64,000 nt of DNA from Sphingomonas sp. Leaf34 (GTDB taxonomy: Bacteria > Pseudomonadota > Alphaproteobacteria > Sphingomonadales > Sphingomonadaceae). The stretch spans positions 434,001 to 498,000 of the forward strand of contig NZ_LMLC01000004.1 of the NCBI RefSeq assembly GCF_001421805.1. The letters are read 5' to 3'. Positions 32,920 to 43,764 of this stretch are shown piece after piece (position 1 is the first letter of the stretch; the number at the start of each line of letters is the position of its first letter). The notes beneath the pieces are model-generated. The model ran no database searches. It had not been told where the DNA came from and saw only the letters and a program-made list of their open reading frames with translations. The translations under genes and the position numbers were made by a program.

Positions 32920-34634
32920 CGGCCTTGGTCGCCCGGCCTGTCGCGCAACATCGTAGCGCCAACCAGCGTCACGCGCTGGTGGCGACCGCGCACACGCGCC
33001 TGATGATGCTGATGTTCCTGTTCGGCGCGGCGGTGCTGGTGGTGATCGGGCGGCTGGGGATGCTGGCGGTGCAGGCGTCGCTCGCCGATCCGCAGGCGCG
33101 GGCGGCGACGATCGCGGCGCGCGGCGACATCGTCGATCGCAACGGCGCGCCGCTGGCGCGGACGATCGATGCATGGACGATCGCGGTCCACCCCAAGAAG
33201 CTGATCGGCGATCCGACCGAGGTCGCGAGCAAGCTGGCCGCGCTGATGCCCGAGGCGGGCGACCAGGCGCATTATTATGCGCTGCTGACGTCGGGCAAGA
33301 GCTTCATCTATCTGCAGCGGCGCGCGTCGCCCGCGCTCGTCGAGCAGGTCAATGCGATCGGCGAGCCCGCGATCGTGTTCGACCGCGACACGCAGCGCCT
33401 GTATCCGCAATCGACGATGGCGGCGCATGCGCTGGGCTTCCTGTCGACTGCGGGGCACGGGATGAGCGGGATGGAGCGCGTGCTCGACGAGCGGCTGACC
33501 AATCCGGCGCTCAACGGCACGCCGGTTGCGCTGTCGCTCGACAACCGAGTCCAGGCGGCGATGGAGAGCGAGCTTGGCCGCGCGATGACGACCTTCTCGG
33601 CGCGTGGCGCGGGTGGGATCGTGCTCGACGTGGCGACGGGCGAGGTGATCGCGATGGTCTCGCTGCCGACCTTTAACCCCAATCGCGTCGGGATGGCGGG
33701 TAGCGAGGAACTGCGCAACGTCACGACGCAGAGCGTGTTCGAGCTGGGATCGACGTTCAAGCCGATCACGATGGCGACCGCGATGGATACCGGCGTCGTC
33801 ACGTCGTTCGCGCGGCGGTTCGATGCGACGCACCCGCTGCAGGTCGGCCGCTTCACGATCCATGACGAGCGGGGCGACCCCAAGCGCTGGCTGAACATGG
33901 CCGAGACGCTGATCTATTCGTCGAACATCGCCACTGCGCGCGTCGCCGACGAGGTCGGGCCGGCGCGGATGCAGACGATGTTCAAGAAACTGGGCTTCGA
34001 TACCAAGCCCGATATCGAGCTGCGCGAGAAGGGCCGCCCGTTGTGGCCGAAATACTGGGCGCGCACGACGACGATGACGACCGCCTATGGCCACGGCATC
34101 GCGGTGACCCCGCTGCATCTCGCCAGCGCCTATGCGGCGTTGGTCAATGGCGGGATCTGGCGGCCGGCGACGTTGCTCAAGGTCGCGCCGGGGCATGCGC
34201 CGGTCGGGCGTCGCGTGATCAGCGAGCAGACGAGCGCACGGATGCGGCAGATGCTGCGGCTGATCGTGCAGCGCGGCACGGGGCGCAAGGGCGATGCGCC
34301 GGGCTACCGCGTCGGCGGCAAGACCGGCACGGCCGAGGCGGCGGTGTCGGGCGGCTATGACCATTCGCGCAACGTGGCGACGTTTGCCGCCGCGTTCCCG
34401 ATGGATGCGCCGCGGTACGTAGTGCTGGCGATGCTCGATTCGCCGCTCGGCACGAAGGAAACCGGCGGGTGGAAGACCGCGGCGTGGAACACCGCGCCGG
34501 TGGTGGGCCGGACGATCTCGCGCGTCGGCGCGATGCTGGGCGTGGTGCCCGATGCGCACCGCGACATCGACGTGTCTGACATCGTGCCGACTTTGTGGCA
34601 GGACCCGACCCGCACGCAGCCAACCGGGCAATGA
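32916..34634 (+). CDS. ftsI: Penicillin-binding protein FtsI (PBP3), septal transpeptidase
   Basis: A 572-residue class B PBP. Membrane segment RLMMLMFLFGAAVLVVIGRL at about 28-47. The active-site motifs are present in order: STFK with Ser279, SSN at 335-337 and KTGT at 469-472. It crosslinks septal peptidoglycan and works with FtsW. GTG 32916 overlaps the ftsL stop. The predicted periplasmic domain and order of motifs are normal for the family. Confidence 0.95.
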   Translation: MTALVARPVAQHRSANQRHALVATAHTRLMMLMFLFGAAVLVVIGRLGMLAVQASLADPQARAATIAARGDIVDRNGAPLARTIDAWTIAVHPKKLIGDPTEVASKLAALMPEAGDQAHYYALLTSGKSFIYLQRRASPALVEQVNAIGEPAIVFDRDTQRLYPQSTMAAHALGFLSTAGHGMSGMERVLDERLTNPALNGTPVALSLDNRVQAAMESELGRAMTTFSARGAGGIVLDVATGEVIAMVSLPTFNPNRVGMAGSEELRNVTTQSVFELGSTFKPITMATAMDTGVVTSFARRFDATHPLQVGRFTIHDERGDPKRWLNMAETLIYSSNIATARVADEVGPARMQTMFKKLGFDTKPDIELREKGRPLWPKYWARTTTMTTAYGHGIAVTPLHLASAYAALVNGGIWRPATLLKVAPGHAPVGRRVISEQTSARMRQMLRLIVQRGTGRKGDAPGYRVGGKTGTAEAAVSGGYDHSRNVATFAAAFPMDAPRYVVLAMLDSPLGTKETGGWKTAAWNTAPVVGRTISRVGAMLGVVPDAHRDIDVSDIVPTLWQDPTRTQPTGQ

Positions 34635-34644
34635 GGACGACCAG

Positions 34645-36060
34645 ATGAAGCTGTCAGCGCTGACCGACGGGACGGAAGAGGCGCAGGTGACGGGGTTCGC
34701 GATCGATCACCGCAAGGTTGCGCCGGGTACGGTATTCGGCGCGTTCGAAGGTGCGCGCGTCAACGGCGAAGACTATATCGCCGACGCGATCCGCTCGGGC
34801 GCGATCGCGGTGGTCGCGCGGCCCGGGCTGACCGTCGAGGGTGCCGCCTATATCGCCGACGACAGCCCGCGCGAGCGGTTCGCGCAGCTGGCGGCTAAGT
34901 TCTTCGCGCCGTTTCCCGAGACGTCCGTGGCGATCACCGGGACCAACGGGAAGACGTCGTGCGTCGAGATGACCCGGCAGCTGTGGCGGATGGCGGGCTT
35001 TCATGCGGCGTCGATCGGCACGCTGGGCGTCACGACCGCCGACGAGCGCGTGACGACCGGGCTGACGACTCCCGACGTGGTGACGTTCCTGTCGAACGTC
35101 GCGGGGCTGGCGCGCGAGGGCGTGACGCATCTGGCGTTCGAGGCGTCGAGCCACGGGCTGACGCAGTACCGGACCGAGGGGCTGAAGGTGGCCGCGGCGG
35201 CATTCACGAACCTCAGCCGCGATCACCTCGACTATCATGGCGACATGGCGGCGTATTTCACCGCCAAGATCCGGTTGTTCTCCGAAGTGCTGTCGACCGA
35301 TGGCACCGCGGTGGTGTGGGCGGATGATCCGCAGGCGGCGCGCGTGATCGACCTGGCGCGCGAACGCGGCAACCGGCTGATGACGGTCGGCACGCAGGGC
35401 GAGACGCTGCGGCTGGTGGGACGCGATCCGACGCTGCTGGGGCAGGGGCTGACGATCGAGGCCGAGGGGCGGACGTACAAGGTGACGCTGCCGCTGATCG
35501 GGGCGTATCAGGCGGCGAACGCGCTTGTGTCCGCGGGGCTGGTGATCGCGACGGGCGGCGATGTGGCCGCGACGATCGCGAACCTGGCGCGGTTGCAGCC
35601 GGTGCGCGGGCGGCTCGAGCGCGCGGTGATCGCGAAGTCGGGCGCGCCGGTCTATGTCGATTACGCGCATACGCCCGACGCGCTGGAGGCCGCGATCGCC
35701 GCGCTGAAGCCGCATGCGGGCGGCAAGCTGATTGTCGTGTTCGGCGCGGGCGGCGACCGCGATACGGGCAAGCGCGAGACGATGGGGCAGGTGGCGGTGC
35801 AGCATGCCGACCGCGTGATCGTGACCGACGACAATCCGCGGACCGAGGATGCGCGCGCGATCCGGAACGACGTGCTGAAGGGCGCACGCGGGGCCGAGGA
35901 GATCGGCGACCGGCGCGCGGCGATCGCGGCCGCGGTGCGCGAGGCTGGGCCTGAGGATATCGTGCTGATTGCGGGCAAGGGGCATGAGCAGGGGCAGATC
36001 GTCGGCGATATGGTTCTGCCGTTCGATGACGTGAGCGTGGCGCGGGAGTGTGTTGCGTGA
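34645..36060 (+). CDS. murE: UDP-MurNAc-tripeptide synthetase (meso-DAP adding) MurE
   Basis: A 471-residue ligase that adds meso-diaminopimelate to UDP-MurNAc-Ala-Glu. ATP motif TGTNGKTS at 98-105, EASSHGLTQYR and YAHTPDALEAAI as central motifs, and the DDNPRTED motif; DNPR is the sequence signature for meso-DAP, as against lysine, specificity. ATG 34645 lies 10 bp past the ftsI stop. This is one of only a few junctions in the cluster where the genes do not overlap. Confidence 0.96.
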   Translation: MKLSALTDGTEEAQVTGFAIDHRKVAPGTVFGAFEGARVNGEDYIADAIRSGAIAVVARPGLTVEGAAYIADDSPRERFAQLAAKFFAPFPETSVAITGTNGKTSCVEMTRQLWRMAGFHAASIGTLGVTTADERVTTGLTTPDVVTFLSNVAGLAREGVTHLAFEASSHGLTQYRTEGLKVAAAAFTNLSRDHLDYHGDMAAYFTAKIRLFSEVLSTDGTAVVWADDPQAARVIDLARERGNRLMTVGTQGETLRLVGRDPTLLGQGLTIEAEGRTYKVTLPLIGAYQAANALVSAGLVIATGGDVAATIANLARLQPVRGRLERAVIAKSGAPVYVDYAHTPDALEAAIAALKPHAGGKLIVVFGAGGDRDTGKRETMGQVAVQHADRVIVTDDNPRTEDARAIRNDVLKGARGAEEIGDRRAAIAAAVREAGPEDIVLIAGKGHEQGQIVGDMVLPFDDVSVARECVA

Positions 36061-36079
36061 GGGGGGCTAGATCTTCATT

Positions 36080-36183
36080 CCCCTCCCGCTTGCGGGAGGG
36101 GCTAGGGGAGGGCGCGACGTACGTACTGGCGTCCGGCCTGTTTGGTCAGCCCCTCCCCCGACCCCTCCCGCAAGCGGGAGGGG
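36080..36183. repeat. Paired palindromic element between murE and murF
   Basis: Left arm CCCCTCCCGCTTGCGGGAGG at 36080 onward, itself a hairpin, and a complementary arm at 36150-36183. The whole forms a long stem-loop. The murF GTG start lies four bases past its end, so the element sits in the leader of murF and may affect its translation. Similar units flank murB. Confidence 0.85.
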
Positions 36184-36187
36184 AGCA

Positions 36188-37567
36188 GTGAGTCTGTGGA
36201 CTTCGGCCGAGATCGCCGCCGCCACTGGCGGTGTGGCGTCGGGGGACTTCTCCGTTTCTGGCGTCGCGTTTGATTCGCGCGAGGTTGGGCCCGGCGATCT
36301 GTTCGTGGCGATGAAGGGCGAGGCGAGCGACGGCCACCTGTTCGTCGACCAGGCGTTTGCGCAGGGTGCCGCGGGGGCGATCGTGTCGGAGCCTTGCGAC
36401 CACCCGCATGTCCTCGTCGCGGACAGTTTCGTCGCGCTCAACGCGCTTGGCGCCGCGAGCCGCGCGCGCAGTGGCGCGACGATCATCGGCGTCACGGGAT
36501 CGGTCGGCAAGACCAGCGCGAAGGAGGCGCTGTTCGCGTGTCTCGAGCGGGCGGCGCCGGGCGCGGTGCATCGCTCGGTCAAGAGCTACAACAACCATAC
36601 GGGCGTGCCGCTGAGCCTCGCACGGATGCCGCGGGACACGACGTTCGGCGTGTTCGAGATGGGGATGAACCATGCCGGCGAACTCGCCGAACTGACTCAG
36701 CTGGTGCGGCCGCATATCGCGATGATCACCGCGATCGCGCCTGCACATACCGCCTTCTTCCGCGACGAGAGCGCGATCGCGGATGCCAAGGGCGAGATCT
36801 TCGCCGGGCTGATGCCGGGCGGCACCGCGATCGTGCCTTATGACAGCCCGCATCGCGACCGACTGCTCGGCCATGCCGCGGCGCATGCCGCGCATGTCGT
36901 GACCTTTGGCAGCGAAAAGGGGGCCGACGTGCGCGCGATCGAGGCGATGCGGCTGCCGACGGGCGGGACGTTCGTCACCGCGCGGATGGGGCAGGCCGCG
37001 GACCACGAACTGAGCTTCACGATCGCGCAGCCGGGCGCGCACTGGGTGTCGAACGCGCTGGGCGTGCTGGCGTGCGTGCAGGCGGCGGGGAGCGATCTCG
37101 GGCTCGCGGGGCTGGCGCTTGCCGAGCTCGGCGGGCTGCAGGGGCGCGGCGCCCGATCCATGGCCGCGGTCGGCGACGGCGAGATCCTGGTGATCGACGA
37201 GAGCTACAACGCGAACCCGTCGTCGATGCGCGCGACGCTCAGCGTCCTGAGCCACGAAGCGGGGCGACATATCGCGGTGCTCGGCGAGATGCGCGAACTG
37301 GGCGACGCCTCGGCGGACTATCATGCCGGGCTTGCCGAACCGATCCTGGCGGCGCGCGTCGAAATGGCGCTGTTGGTCGGTGAAGCGATGGTACCGCTTG
37401 CGCAGGTGCTTGAGGGACAGATCGAAACCGTCCATGTGGGCGACGCTGCGACCGCGCTGGCTACGCTACGGACGCTTGTCGCGCCGGGCGACGCCGTGCT
37501 CGTCAAGGGATCGAACGGGGTTGGGCTCGCTCGGGTCGTGGCAGGTCTCTTGAGCGGGAAAAACTGA
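36188..37567 (+). CDS. murF: UDP-MurNAc-pentapeptide synthetase MurF
   Basis: A 459-residue ligase that adds D-Ala-D-Ala to UDP-MurNAc-tripeptide. It begins SLWTSAEIAAATGG, and has VTGSVGKTSAKEAL as the ATP motif and VFEMGMNHAGELAEL and DESYNANPSSMRATL as family motifs. GTG 36188 directly follows a palindromic element. The element may have displaced an older start, but the N-terminus looks normal. mraY starts on the base after the TGA. Confidence 0.95.
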   Translation: MSLWTSAEIAAATGGVASGDFSVSGVAFDSREVGPGDLFVAMKGEASDGHLFVDQAFAQGAAGAIVSEPCDHPHVLVADSFVALNALGAASRARSGATIIGVTGSVGKTSAKEALFACLERAAPGAVHRSVKSYNNHTGVPLSLARMPRDTTFGVFEMGMNHAGELAELTQLVRPHIAMITAIAPAHTAFFRDESAIADAKGEIFAGLMPGGTAIVPYDSPHRDRLLGHAAAHAAHVVTFGSEKGADVRAIEAMRLPTGGTFVTARMGQAADHELSFTIAQPGAHWVSNALGVLACVQAAGSDLGLAGLALAELGGLQGRGARSMAAVGDGEILVIDESYNANPSSMRATLSVLSHEAGRHIAVLGEMRELGDASADYHAGLAEPILAARVEMALLVGEAMVPLAQVLEGQIETVHVGDAATALATLRTLVAPGDAVLVKGSNGVGLARVVAGLLSGKN

Positions 37568-38638
37568 ATGCTGTACTGGCTCGCCGAGCATCTGGGGTTT
37601 CCCGGTCTGCTGAATCTTATCCGGTACCAGACGGTGCGGACCGGCGGTGCGGTGGCGACCGCGCTGATCATCGGCCTGATCATCGGGCCCAGGTTCATCG
37701 GCTGGTTGCGCGTGCGGCAGGGCAAGGGCCAGCCGATCCGCGCCGACGGCCCGCAATCGCATCTGGCCAAGCGCGGCACGCCGACGATGGGCGGGCTGAT
37801 GATCCTGACATCGATGTGCCTTGCCATCTTCCTGTGGATGGACCTGAGCAACCCCTATGTCTGGGCGTGCCTGTTCGTAACGCTCGGCTTCGGGACGATC
37901 GGATTCATGGACGACTATGACAAGGTGCGGAAGGCGAGCACCGCGGGGATCAGCGGGCGGACGCGGCTGCTGCTGGAATTCGCGATCGCTGGCATCGCGG
38001 CCACGATCATCATGTCGCAGAACGGGCCGCATCTGTACCTGCCGTTCACGTCGCGGCTGTACCTCGATCTCGGCTGGTTCTTCCCGGTGTTCGCTGCCTT
38101 CACGATCGTGTCGTTCGGCAATGCGGTGAATTTGACGGACGGGCTCGATGGGCTGGCGACGATGCCGGTGATCATCGCGAGCGTCGCGTTCATGGTGATC
38201 GTGTACTTGGTCGGGAACGTGAAGTTCGCCGATTATCTGGGCATCCCGCATGTGCCGCGCGCGGGCGAACTGGCGATCTTCTGCGGGGCGATCGTGGGGG
38301 CGGGGCTTGCGTTCCTGTGGTTCAATGCGCCGCCGGCGGCGGTGTTCATGGGCGATACCGGGAGTCTTGCCCTTGGCGGCGCCTTGGGGACGATCGCGGT
38401 CGTCGCGCATCACGAGATCGTGCTGGGGATCATCGGCGGGCTGTTCGTGATCGAGGCGCTGTCGGTGATCATCCAGGTGTTCTTCTACAAGCGCACGGGC
38501 AAGCGCGTGTTCCGGATGGCGCCGATCCACCATCATTTCGAACAGCTCGGCTGGGCGGAGGCGACCGTCGTGATCCGCTTCTGGATCATCGCGCTGGTTC
38601 TGGCGCTGGTCGGCCTCTCGACGTTGAAACTGCGGTGA
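37568..38638 (+). CDS. mraY: Phospho-MurNAc-pentapeptide translocase MraY
   Basis: A 356-residue integral membrane enzyme (about ten helices) that links UDP-MurNAc-pentapeptide to undecaprenyl phosphate, giving lipid I. It shows [11 protein letters not shown], the [12 protein letters not shown] aspartate pair, [16 protein letters not shown] and the C-terminal [11 protein letters not shown]. Abuts murF with no gap and overlaps murD by 4 nt. Confidence 0.96.
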   Translation: MLYWLAEHLGFPGLLNLIRYQTVRTGGAVATALIIGLIIGPRFIGWLRVRQGKGQPIRADGPQSHLAKRGTPTMGGLMILTSMCLAIFLWMDLSNPYVWACLFVTLGFGTIGFMDDYDKVRKASTAGISGRTRLLLEFAIAGIAATIIMSQNGPHLYLPFTSRLYLDLGWFFPVFAAFTIVSFGNAVNLTDGLDGLATMPVIIASVAFMVIVYLVGNVKFADYLGIPHVPRAGELAIFCGAIVGAGLAFLWFNAPPAAVFMGDTGSLALGGALGTIAVVAHHEIVLGIIGGLFVIEALSVIIQVFFYKRTGKRVFRMAPIHHHFEQLGWAEATVVIRFWIIALVLALVGLSTLKLR

Positions 38639-39951
38639 TCGTCGCGAAGGCCTGGCGCGGGAAGCGCTATGCGGTGCTGGGGCTCGCGCGGTCGGGGGCG
38701 GCGACGGTGCGGGCGCTGGTGGCTGGTGGGGCGAGCGTCGTTGCGTGGGATTCGGACGAGGCCAAGCGTGAGGCTCTGGCCGACTGCGTTCAGGAGCAGT
38801 GGGTCGATCTGGACTACGTCGATGTTCGGTTTGATTCGTTGGACGATCTGGCAGGGTTCGACACTTTGGTCGTGTCGCCGGGGGTGCCGCTGAATACGCA
38901 TCCGCTCGCCGCCGTTGCGCGCGAGGCTGGCACGGCCATCATTGGCGATATCGAGCTGTTCGCGCAGGCGCGTGCCGACCTGCCGCCGCACAAGGTCGTC
39001 GGGATCACCGGGACCAACGGCAAGTCGACGACGACCGCGCTGGTGCACCACATCCTCAAGACTGCCGGCATTCCCACGCTGATGGGCGGCAATATCGGGT
39101 TGCCGATCCTCGAGCAGGAGGCGCTGGCCGAGGGCGGGGTCTATGTGCTCGAGCTGTCGAGCTACCAGATCGACCTGACGCAGACGCTCGATTGCGACGT
39201 CGCGGTGCTGCTCAACATCACGCCCGATCATCTCGACCGGTATGACGGGTTCGAGGGCTATGCGGCGTCCAAGGCGCGGCTGTTCGCGATGCAGTCGGCC
39301 GGGCATGACGCGATCATCGGGATCGGCGATGCGCCGTCCGCCGCGATCGCGCGCGGGCTGTCGGCCAGGGCTGAGCATCTGACCAAGACCGCGCCCGGCG
39401 TGTGCATGTTCCAAGGCGACTGGCCTGCGCTGCAGGGGCCGCACAACGCGCAGAACGCGCTCGCCGCGATCGCTGTCGCCAAGGCGCTGGGCGTGAGCGA
39501 GGTCGATATCGATCGCGGGCTCGCCAGCTTCACGGGGCTGCCGCACCGGATGCAGCAGATCGCGTCCTATGGCGGCGTCGCTTATGTCGACGACAGCAAG
39601 GCAACCAATCCCGAGAGCACCGCGCCCGCGCTCGCCGCGTTCGAGCGGGTCCACTGGATCGTCGGCGGGCGCGCGAAGGGGGACGACCTCGACGCGTGCC
39701 GGCCCGCATTCGGGCATGTCGTCTGCGCCTACACGATCGGCGAGGCCGGACCGATGTTCGCGGAGATTTTGCACGATTCGATGCCTGTCGAGAATGTCGG
39801 CACGCTCGACGCGGCAGTCCGCAGCGCCGCCGCCAACGCCAAGCCCGGCGACACGGTGTTGTTATCCCCCGCTTGTGCTAGCTTCGACCAGTTTCGCGAT
39901 TACGAAGCGCGCGGGGCGGCGTTCCGTGCCGCGGTAGAGTTGCTGGCATGA
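38635..39951 (+). CDS. murD: UDP-MurNAc-L-alanine:D-glutamate ligase MurD
   Basis: A 438-residue Mur ligase. It reads [19 protein letters not shown] near the start (UDP-binding fold), [15 protein letters not shown] as the ATP motif and [20 protein letters not shown] with the metal-site residues, then [19 protein letters not shown] 38635 overlaps the mraY stop (GTGA). It adds D-Glu to UDP-MurNAc-Ala. Overlaps ftsW by 4 nt. Confidence 0.95.
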   Translation: MIVAKAWRGKRYAVLGLARSGAATVRALVAGGASVVAWDSDEAKREALADCVQEQWVDLDYVDVRFDSLDDLAGFDTLVVSPGVPLNTHPLAAVAREAGTAIIGDIELFAQARADLPPHKVVGITGTNGKSTTTALVHHILKTAGIPTLMGGNIGLPILEQEALAEGGVYVLELSSYQIDLTQTLDCDVAVLLNITPDHLDRYDGFEGYAASKARLFAMQSAGHDAIIGIGDAPSAAIARGLSARAEHLTKTAPGVCMFQGDWPALQGPHNAQNALAAIAVAKALGVSEVDIDRGLASFTGLPHRMQQIASYGGVAYVDDSKATNPESTAPALAAFERVHWIVGGRAKGDDLDACRPAFGHVVCAYTIGEAGPMFAEILHDSMPVENVGTLDAAVRSAAANAKPGDTVLLSPACASFDQFRDYEARGAAFRAAVELLA

Positions 39952-41198
39952 CCGATTTGCGCGCTGGAACCATGGATATGGGTGTGTCCGGACAGAAGAA
40001 CGGGATCGTCGCGAAGATGAAGCGGCGTGGCGGGCGCGGCGATCAGTCGCCGCTGGGCACGTGGTTCTGGGATATCGACCGGATGCTGCTGCTGCTGACG
40101 CTGTTCCTGATCGCGATCGGGCTGATCGCGGTGGCGGCGGCGTCGCCGGCGAGCGCGGTCCGCTATTCGGGCGAGCATCACAAGATCGCGCCGCTCTATT
40201 ATTTCTGGCGGCAGCTGATGTGGGTCGGCGTGTCGTTGCCGGTGTTGATCGGCGTGTCGATGATGCCCGTGTCGATGGCGCGGCGGATGGCGATCGGCGG
40301 GTGTGCGCTGTTCGTGCTGATGCTGATGGTGACGCCGTTTATCGGCGTCGAGGCGAACGGCGCGCGGCGCTGGCTCGGCGTCGGCTTTGCGCAGTTCCAG
40401 CCGTCCGAGTTTCTGAAACCGCTGTTCATCGTCACGGTCGCGTGGCTGTTGTCGTTGCGCGCGAAGGATTCGGAGTTGCCGACGGTGCTGATTACCGGCG
40501 CGATGACCGCGGGCGTCGCGGTGCTGCTGATGCTGCAGCCCGATTTCGGCCAGACGATCATCTTCTGTTCGGTGTGGATGGCGCTGCTGATGATCGCCGG
40601 GACGCCCGCCAAGGTGCTGATCGGGCTGATCGCGATGGCGCCGGCAGGGCTGGTCGCGGCCTATGTGTTCTACGGCGTGGCGCGATCGCGGATCGACGCG
40701 TTCCTGTTTCCGGGCGTCGAGGGCGAGGGCGCGGGCGATCATTTCCAGACCAACGCGGCGCATAACACGCTGACCGCGGGGGGCTGGTCCGGGACCGGGC
40801 CCGGCGCGGGCGCGGCGAAGTTCGGACTGCCCGAGGCGCATACCGATTACATCTTCTCGGTGATCGGCGAGGAATTCGGGCTGATCGCGTGCTCGGTAAT
40901 CGCGGTGATCTTCCTCGCGATCGTCGTGCGCGTGTTCGTCAAGCTGCTGGACGAACAGGATGAATTCAAGCTGCTGGCGTCGGCCGGGCTGGCCACGCAG
41001 TTCGGCGCGCAGGCGCTGGTGAGCATGGCGGTGAACACCGGGCTCGCGCCGTCGAAGGGGATGACGCTGCCGTTCATCAGCTATGGCGGGTCATCGATGA
41101 TCGCGCTTTCGGTCGGCATGGGGTTGCTGCTGGCGTTCACCCGGCGCAATCCGTTTCTCACGCGGAGCCCCTATGTCGTCCGCTGGAGTGGTGAATGA
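39948..41198 (+). CDS. ftsW: Lipid II polymerase FtsW
   Basis: A 416-residue SEDS-family membrane glycosyltransferase that works with FtsI at the septum. It has about ten membrane helices, a cytoplasmic N-terminus of some 45 residues, and family landmarks NGARRWLGVGFAQFQPSEFL, GTGPGAGAAKFGLPEAHTDY, IGEEFGLI, and PFISYGGSSM in the last third. ATG 39948 overlaps the murD stop, and its own stop overlaps murG. Confidence 0.95.
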   Translation: MTDLRAGTMDMGVSGQKNGIVAKMKRRGGRGDQSPLGTWFWDIDRMLLLLTLFLIAIGLIAVAAASPASAVRYSGEHHKIAPLYYFWRQLMWVGVSLPVLIGVSMMPVSMARRMAIGGCALFVLMLMVTPFIGVEANGARRWLGVGFAQFQPSEFLKPLFIVTVAWLLSLRAKDSELPTVLITGAMTAGVAVLLMLQPDFGQTIIFCSVWMALLMIAGTPAKVLIGLIAMAPAGLVAAYVFYGVARSRIDAFLFPGVEGEGAGDHFQTNAAHNTLTAGGWSGTGPGAGAAKFGLPEAHTDYIFSVIGEEFGLIACSVIAVIFLAIVVRVFVKLLDEQDEFKLLASAGLATQFGAQALVSMAVNTGLAPSKGMTLPFISYGGSSMIALSVGMGLLLAFTRRNPFLTRSPYVVRWSGE

Positions 41199-42337
41199 CT
41201 AAGCATTATGTCCTCGCAGCCGGTGGCACCGGGGGACACATGGTCCCGGCGGCGGCGCTTGCAGCCGAACTGACCAAGCGCGGCCACCGCGTCGCCTTGG
41301 TCAGCGACGCGCGCGGCGTCCGCTTTCCCGGGCTGTTCGACGAGATCCAGACGCATGTCCTGCCCGCAGGACGCTTCAGCGGCGGGCCGCTCGGCTGGGC
41401 TAAGGCGACGCGCGAGATGTGGCGCGGGCGGGCGATGGCACGCGAACTGTACGCGACGTTCAAGCCGGCGGCGGTGATCGGGTTTGGCGGCTATCCGGCG
41501 CTGCCCGCGCTGCTGGCCGCGTTTGCGAACAAGATTCCGACCGCGGTGCATGAGCAGAATGCGGTGCTGGGGCGCGTCAACCGCTTCGTCGCGGGGCGCG
41601 TCGATGCGATCGCGACCTCGTCCGAGCCGACCGAGCGGCTCGCCGCCAAACTGCTGGGCAAGACGCATCTGGTCGGCAATCCGGTGCGCGAGGCGGTGCT
41701 GGCGCTGCGATCGCGGCCCTATCCGCTGCTCGAGGAGGACGGGATCTTCCGCGTGCTTGTGACCGGCGGCAGCCAGGGCGCGAGCATCCTGTCGCAGGTG
41801 GTGCCCGATGGCCTCGCGATGCTGCCCGTCACGTTCCGGCGGCGGCTGCAGGTGACGCATCAGGCGCGGATCGAGGATATCGATGCGGTGCGCGCGAAAT
41901 ATGCCGAGCATCAGATCCCGGCCGAGCTGGCTACGTATCTTCCCGATATGCCCGAACAGCTCGCCTGGGCGCATCTTGTGATCGCACGCGCGGGTGCGTC
42001 GACGATTTCGGAACTGACCGCGGCGGGACGTCCGGCGATCCTGGTGCCGTTGCCGAGCGCGACCGACGATCACCAGACCGTGAACGCGCGCGAGATGACT
42101 CGGGCCGGCGGCGCGCGGACGATCGCGCAGGGAGACTTTACCGCAGTGGAACTGGCAAAGCAGATGCAGAAACTCGGGCTCGACCCGGCCGCGTTGCAGA
42201 ACGCGGCCGGACGCGCGCGCAGTTGCGGTCGACCCAATGCCGCGAGCGATCTGGCCGATCTGGTCGAGAGCCTGGACGCGCCCGTGTCGCGGATTCCGGT
42301 CGGTGCGCCGTCCAAGCCAAAGGCGCAGTTCGCATGA
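41195..42337 (+). CDS. murG: GlcNAc transferase MurG (lipid II synthase)
   Basis: A 380-residue GT-B enzyme that adds GlcNAc to lipid I. It begins [19 protein letters not shown], the Gly-rich acceptor loop, then [13 protein letters not shown] and [13 protein letters not shown]; the donor domain shows [17 protein letters not shown] and [20 protein letters not shown]. The end is a short Pro/Lys-rich tail. Overlaps ftsW and murC by 4 nt. Confidence 0.96.
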   Translation: MTKHYVLAAGGTGGHMVPAAALAAELTKRGHRVALVSDARGVRFPGLFDEIQTHVLPAGRFSGGPLGWAKATREMWRGRAMARELYATFKPAAVIGFGGYPALPALLAAFANKIPTAVHEQNAVLGRVNRFVAGRVDAIATSSEPTERLAAKLLGKTHLVGNPVREAVLALRSRPYPLLEEDGIFRVLVTGGSQGASILSQVVPDGLAMLPVTFRRRLQVTHQARIEDIDAVRAKYAEHQIPAELATYLPDMPEQLAWAHLVIARAGASTISELTAAGRPAILVPLPSATDDHQTVNAREMTRAGGARTIAQGDFTAVELAKQMQKLGLDPAALQNAAGRARSCGRPNAASDLADLVESLDAPVSRIPVGAPSKPKAQFA

Positions 42338-43764
42338 AGGGTGTCGCAACGGATATCGGCACGATCCATTTCGTCGGCATCGGCGGGATCGGCATGTCGG
42401 GCATCGCCGAGGTGATGAAGAATCTCGGCTACCGTGTGCAGGGGTCGGACGTGGCCGAGGGCTATGTCGTGCAGGGGTTGCGCGACAAGGGGATCCCGGT
42501 GGCGATCGGCCATGCCGCGGCCAATATCGGCGATGCCGCGGTGGTCGTCGTGTCGACCGCGATCGTGCGATCGAACCCCGAGGTCGAGGCGGCGCTGAAC
42601 GCGCGTGTGCCCGTGGTGCGGCGTGCGGAGATGCTTGCCGAGCTGATGCGGCTGAAGTCGACGGTTGCCGTGGCGGGGACGCACGGCAAGACCACGACGA
42701 CGTCGATGGTGGCGGCGTTGCTCGATGCCGGTGGCGTCGACCCGACCGTCATCAACGGCGGGATCATCAACTCCTACGGGTCGAACGCGCGACTGGGTGC
42801 GAGCGACTGGATGGTGGTCGAGGCGGACGAGAGCGACGGCAGCTTTCTGCGGCTCGATGGGACGATCGCGGTCGTCACCAACATCGATCCCGAGCATCTC
42901 GATCATTACGGATCGTTCGACGCGGTGAAGGATGCGTTCGTCGAGTTCGTCGAGAACGTGCCCTTCTACGGCGCGGCGTTGCTGTGCCTCGATCATCCCG
43001 AGGTTCAGGGGATCCTGCCGCGCGTGCGCGACCGGCGGATCGTGACCTATGGCTTTTCGGCGCAGGCGGATGTCCGCGGTGTCGAGGTGACGCCGATCCC
43101 GGGCGGCAACCGCTTCGACTGCGTGGTGCGGACGCGCGACGGCGCGACGCGGACCATCCACGGCATCGAGATGCCGATGCCCGGGCGGCATAACGTCCAG
43201 AACGCGCTGGCCGCGATCGGCGTCGCGCTGGAGCTCGGCATCGAGGATGCGACGATCCAGCAGGGCTTTGCCAAGTTCGGCGGCGTGAAGCGGCGGTTTA
43301 CCAAGGTGGGCGAGGTTCCGGTCGAGGGTGGCGGCGTGGCGATCATCGACGATTACGGGCATCACCCGGTCGAGATCCGCGCGGTGCTGGCCGCCGCGCG
43401 CGAGGGGGCGAAGGGGCGCGTGATCGCGGTCGTGCAGCCGCATCGTTATTCGCGGCTCGGCAATCTGATGGAGGATTTCCAGACCGCGTTCAACGACGCG
43501 GACCGGGTGCTGGTGACGCCGGTCTATGCGGCGGGCGAGGCGCCGGTCGAGGGCGTCGATGCGGCGGCTCTGGTCGAGGGGCTGAAGCGGCGCGGGCACC
43601 GGTTTGCGGGCGTGGTCGCGGATGCGGATGCGCTGGCGGTCGAGCTGGCGGCGACGATCGCGGCGGATGACATGGTGGTTTGTCTTGGTGCGGGCGACAT
43701 TACCAAGTGGGCGGCCGGGCTGGCGGATGCGATCGCGGTCGAGCGTGCGACGGTGTCGGCGTGA
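42334..43764 (+). CDS. murC: UDP-MurNAc-L-alanine ligase MurC
   Basis: A 476-residue Mur ligase that adds L-Ala to UDP-MurNAc. It has [37 protein letters not shown] (ATP motif), [40 protein letters not shown] and [22 protein letters not shown] 42334 overlaps the murG stop. A palindromic element begins just past its end, inside the start of murB. Confidence 0.96.
   Translation: MKGVATDIGTIHFVGIGGIGMSGIAEVMKNLGYRVQGSDVAEGYVVQGLRDKGIPVAIGHAAANIGDAAVVVVSTAIVRSNPEVEAALNARVPVVRRAEMLAELMRLKSTVAVAGTHGKTTTTSMVAALLDAGGVDPTVINGGIINSYGSNARLGASDWMVVEADESDGSFLRLDGTIAVVTNIDPEHLDHYGSFDAVKDAFVEFVENVPFYGAALLCLDHPEVQGILPRVRDRRIVTYGFSAQADVRGVEVTPIPGGNRFDCVVRTRDGATRTIHGIEMPMPGRHNVQNALAAIGVALELGIEDATIQQGFAKFGGVKRRFTKVGEVPVEGGGVAIIDDYGHHPVEIRAVLAAAREGAKGRVIAVVQPHRYSRLGNLMEDFQTAFNDADRVLVTPVYAAGEAPVEGVDAAALVEGLKRRGHRFAGVVADADALAVELAATIAADDMVVCLGAGDITKWAAGLADAIAVERATVSA

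Noticed and set aside
32349..34631. Very long minus-strand open frame (about 760 residues) over ftsL and ftsI
   Set aside because: It is antisense to well-supported divisome genes, and its product is full of Arg/His/Asp/Gln, as expected from reverse reading of GC-rich coding DNA.
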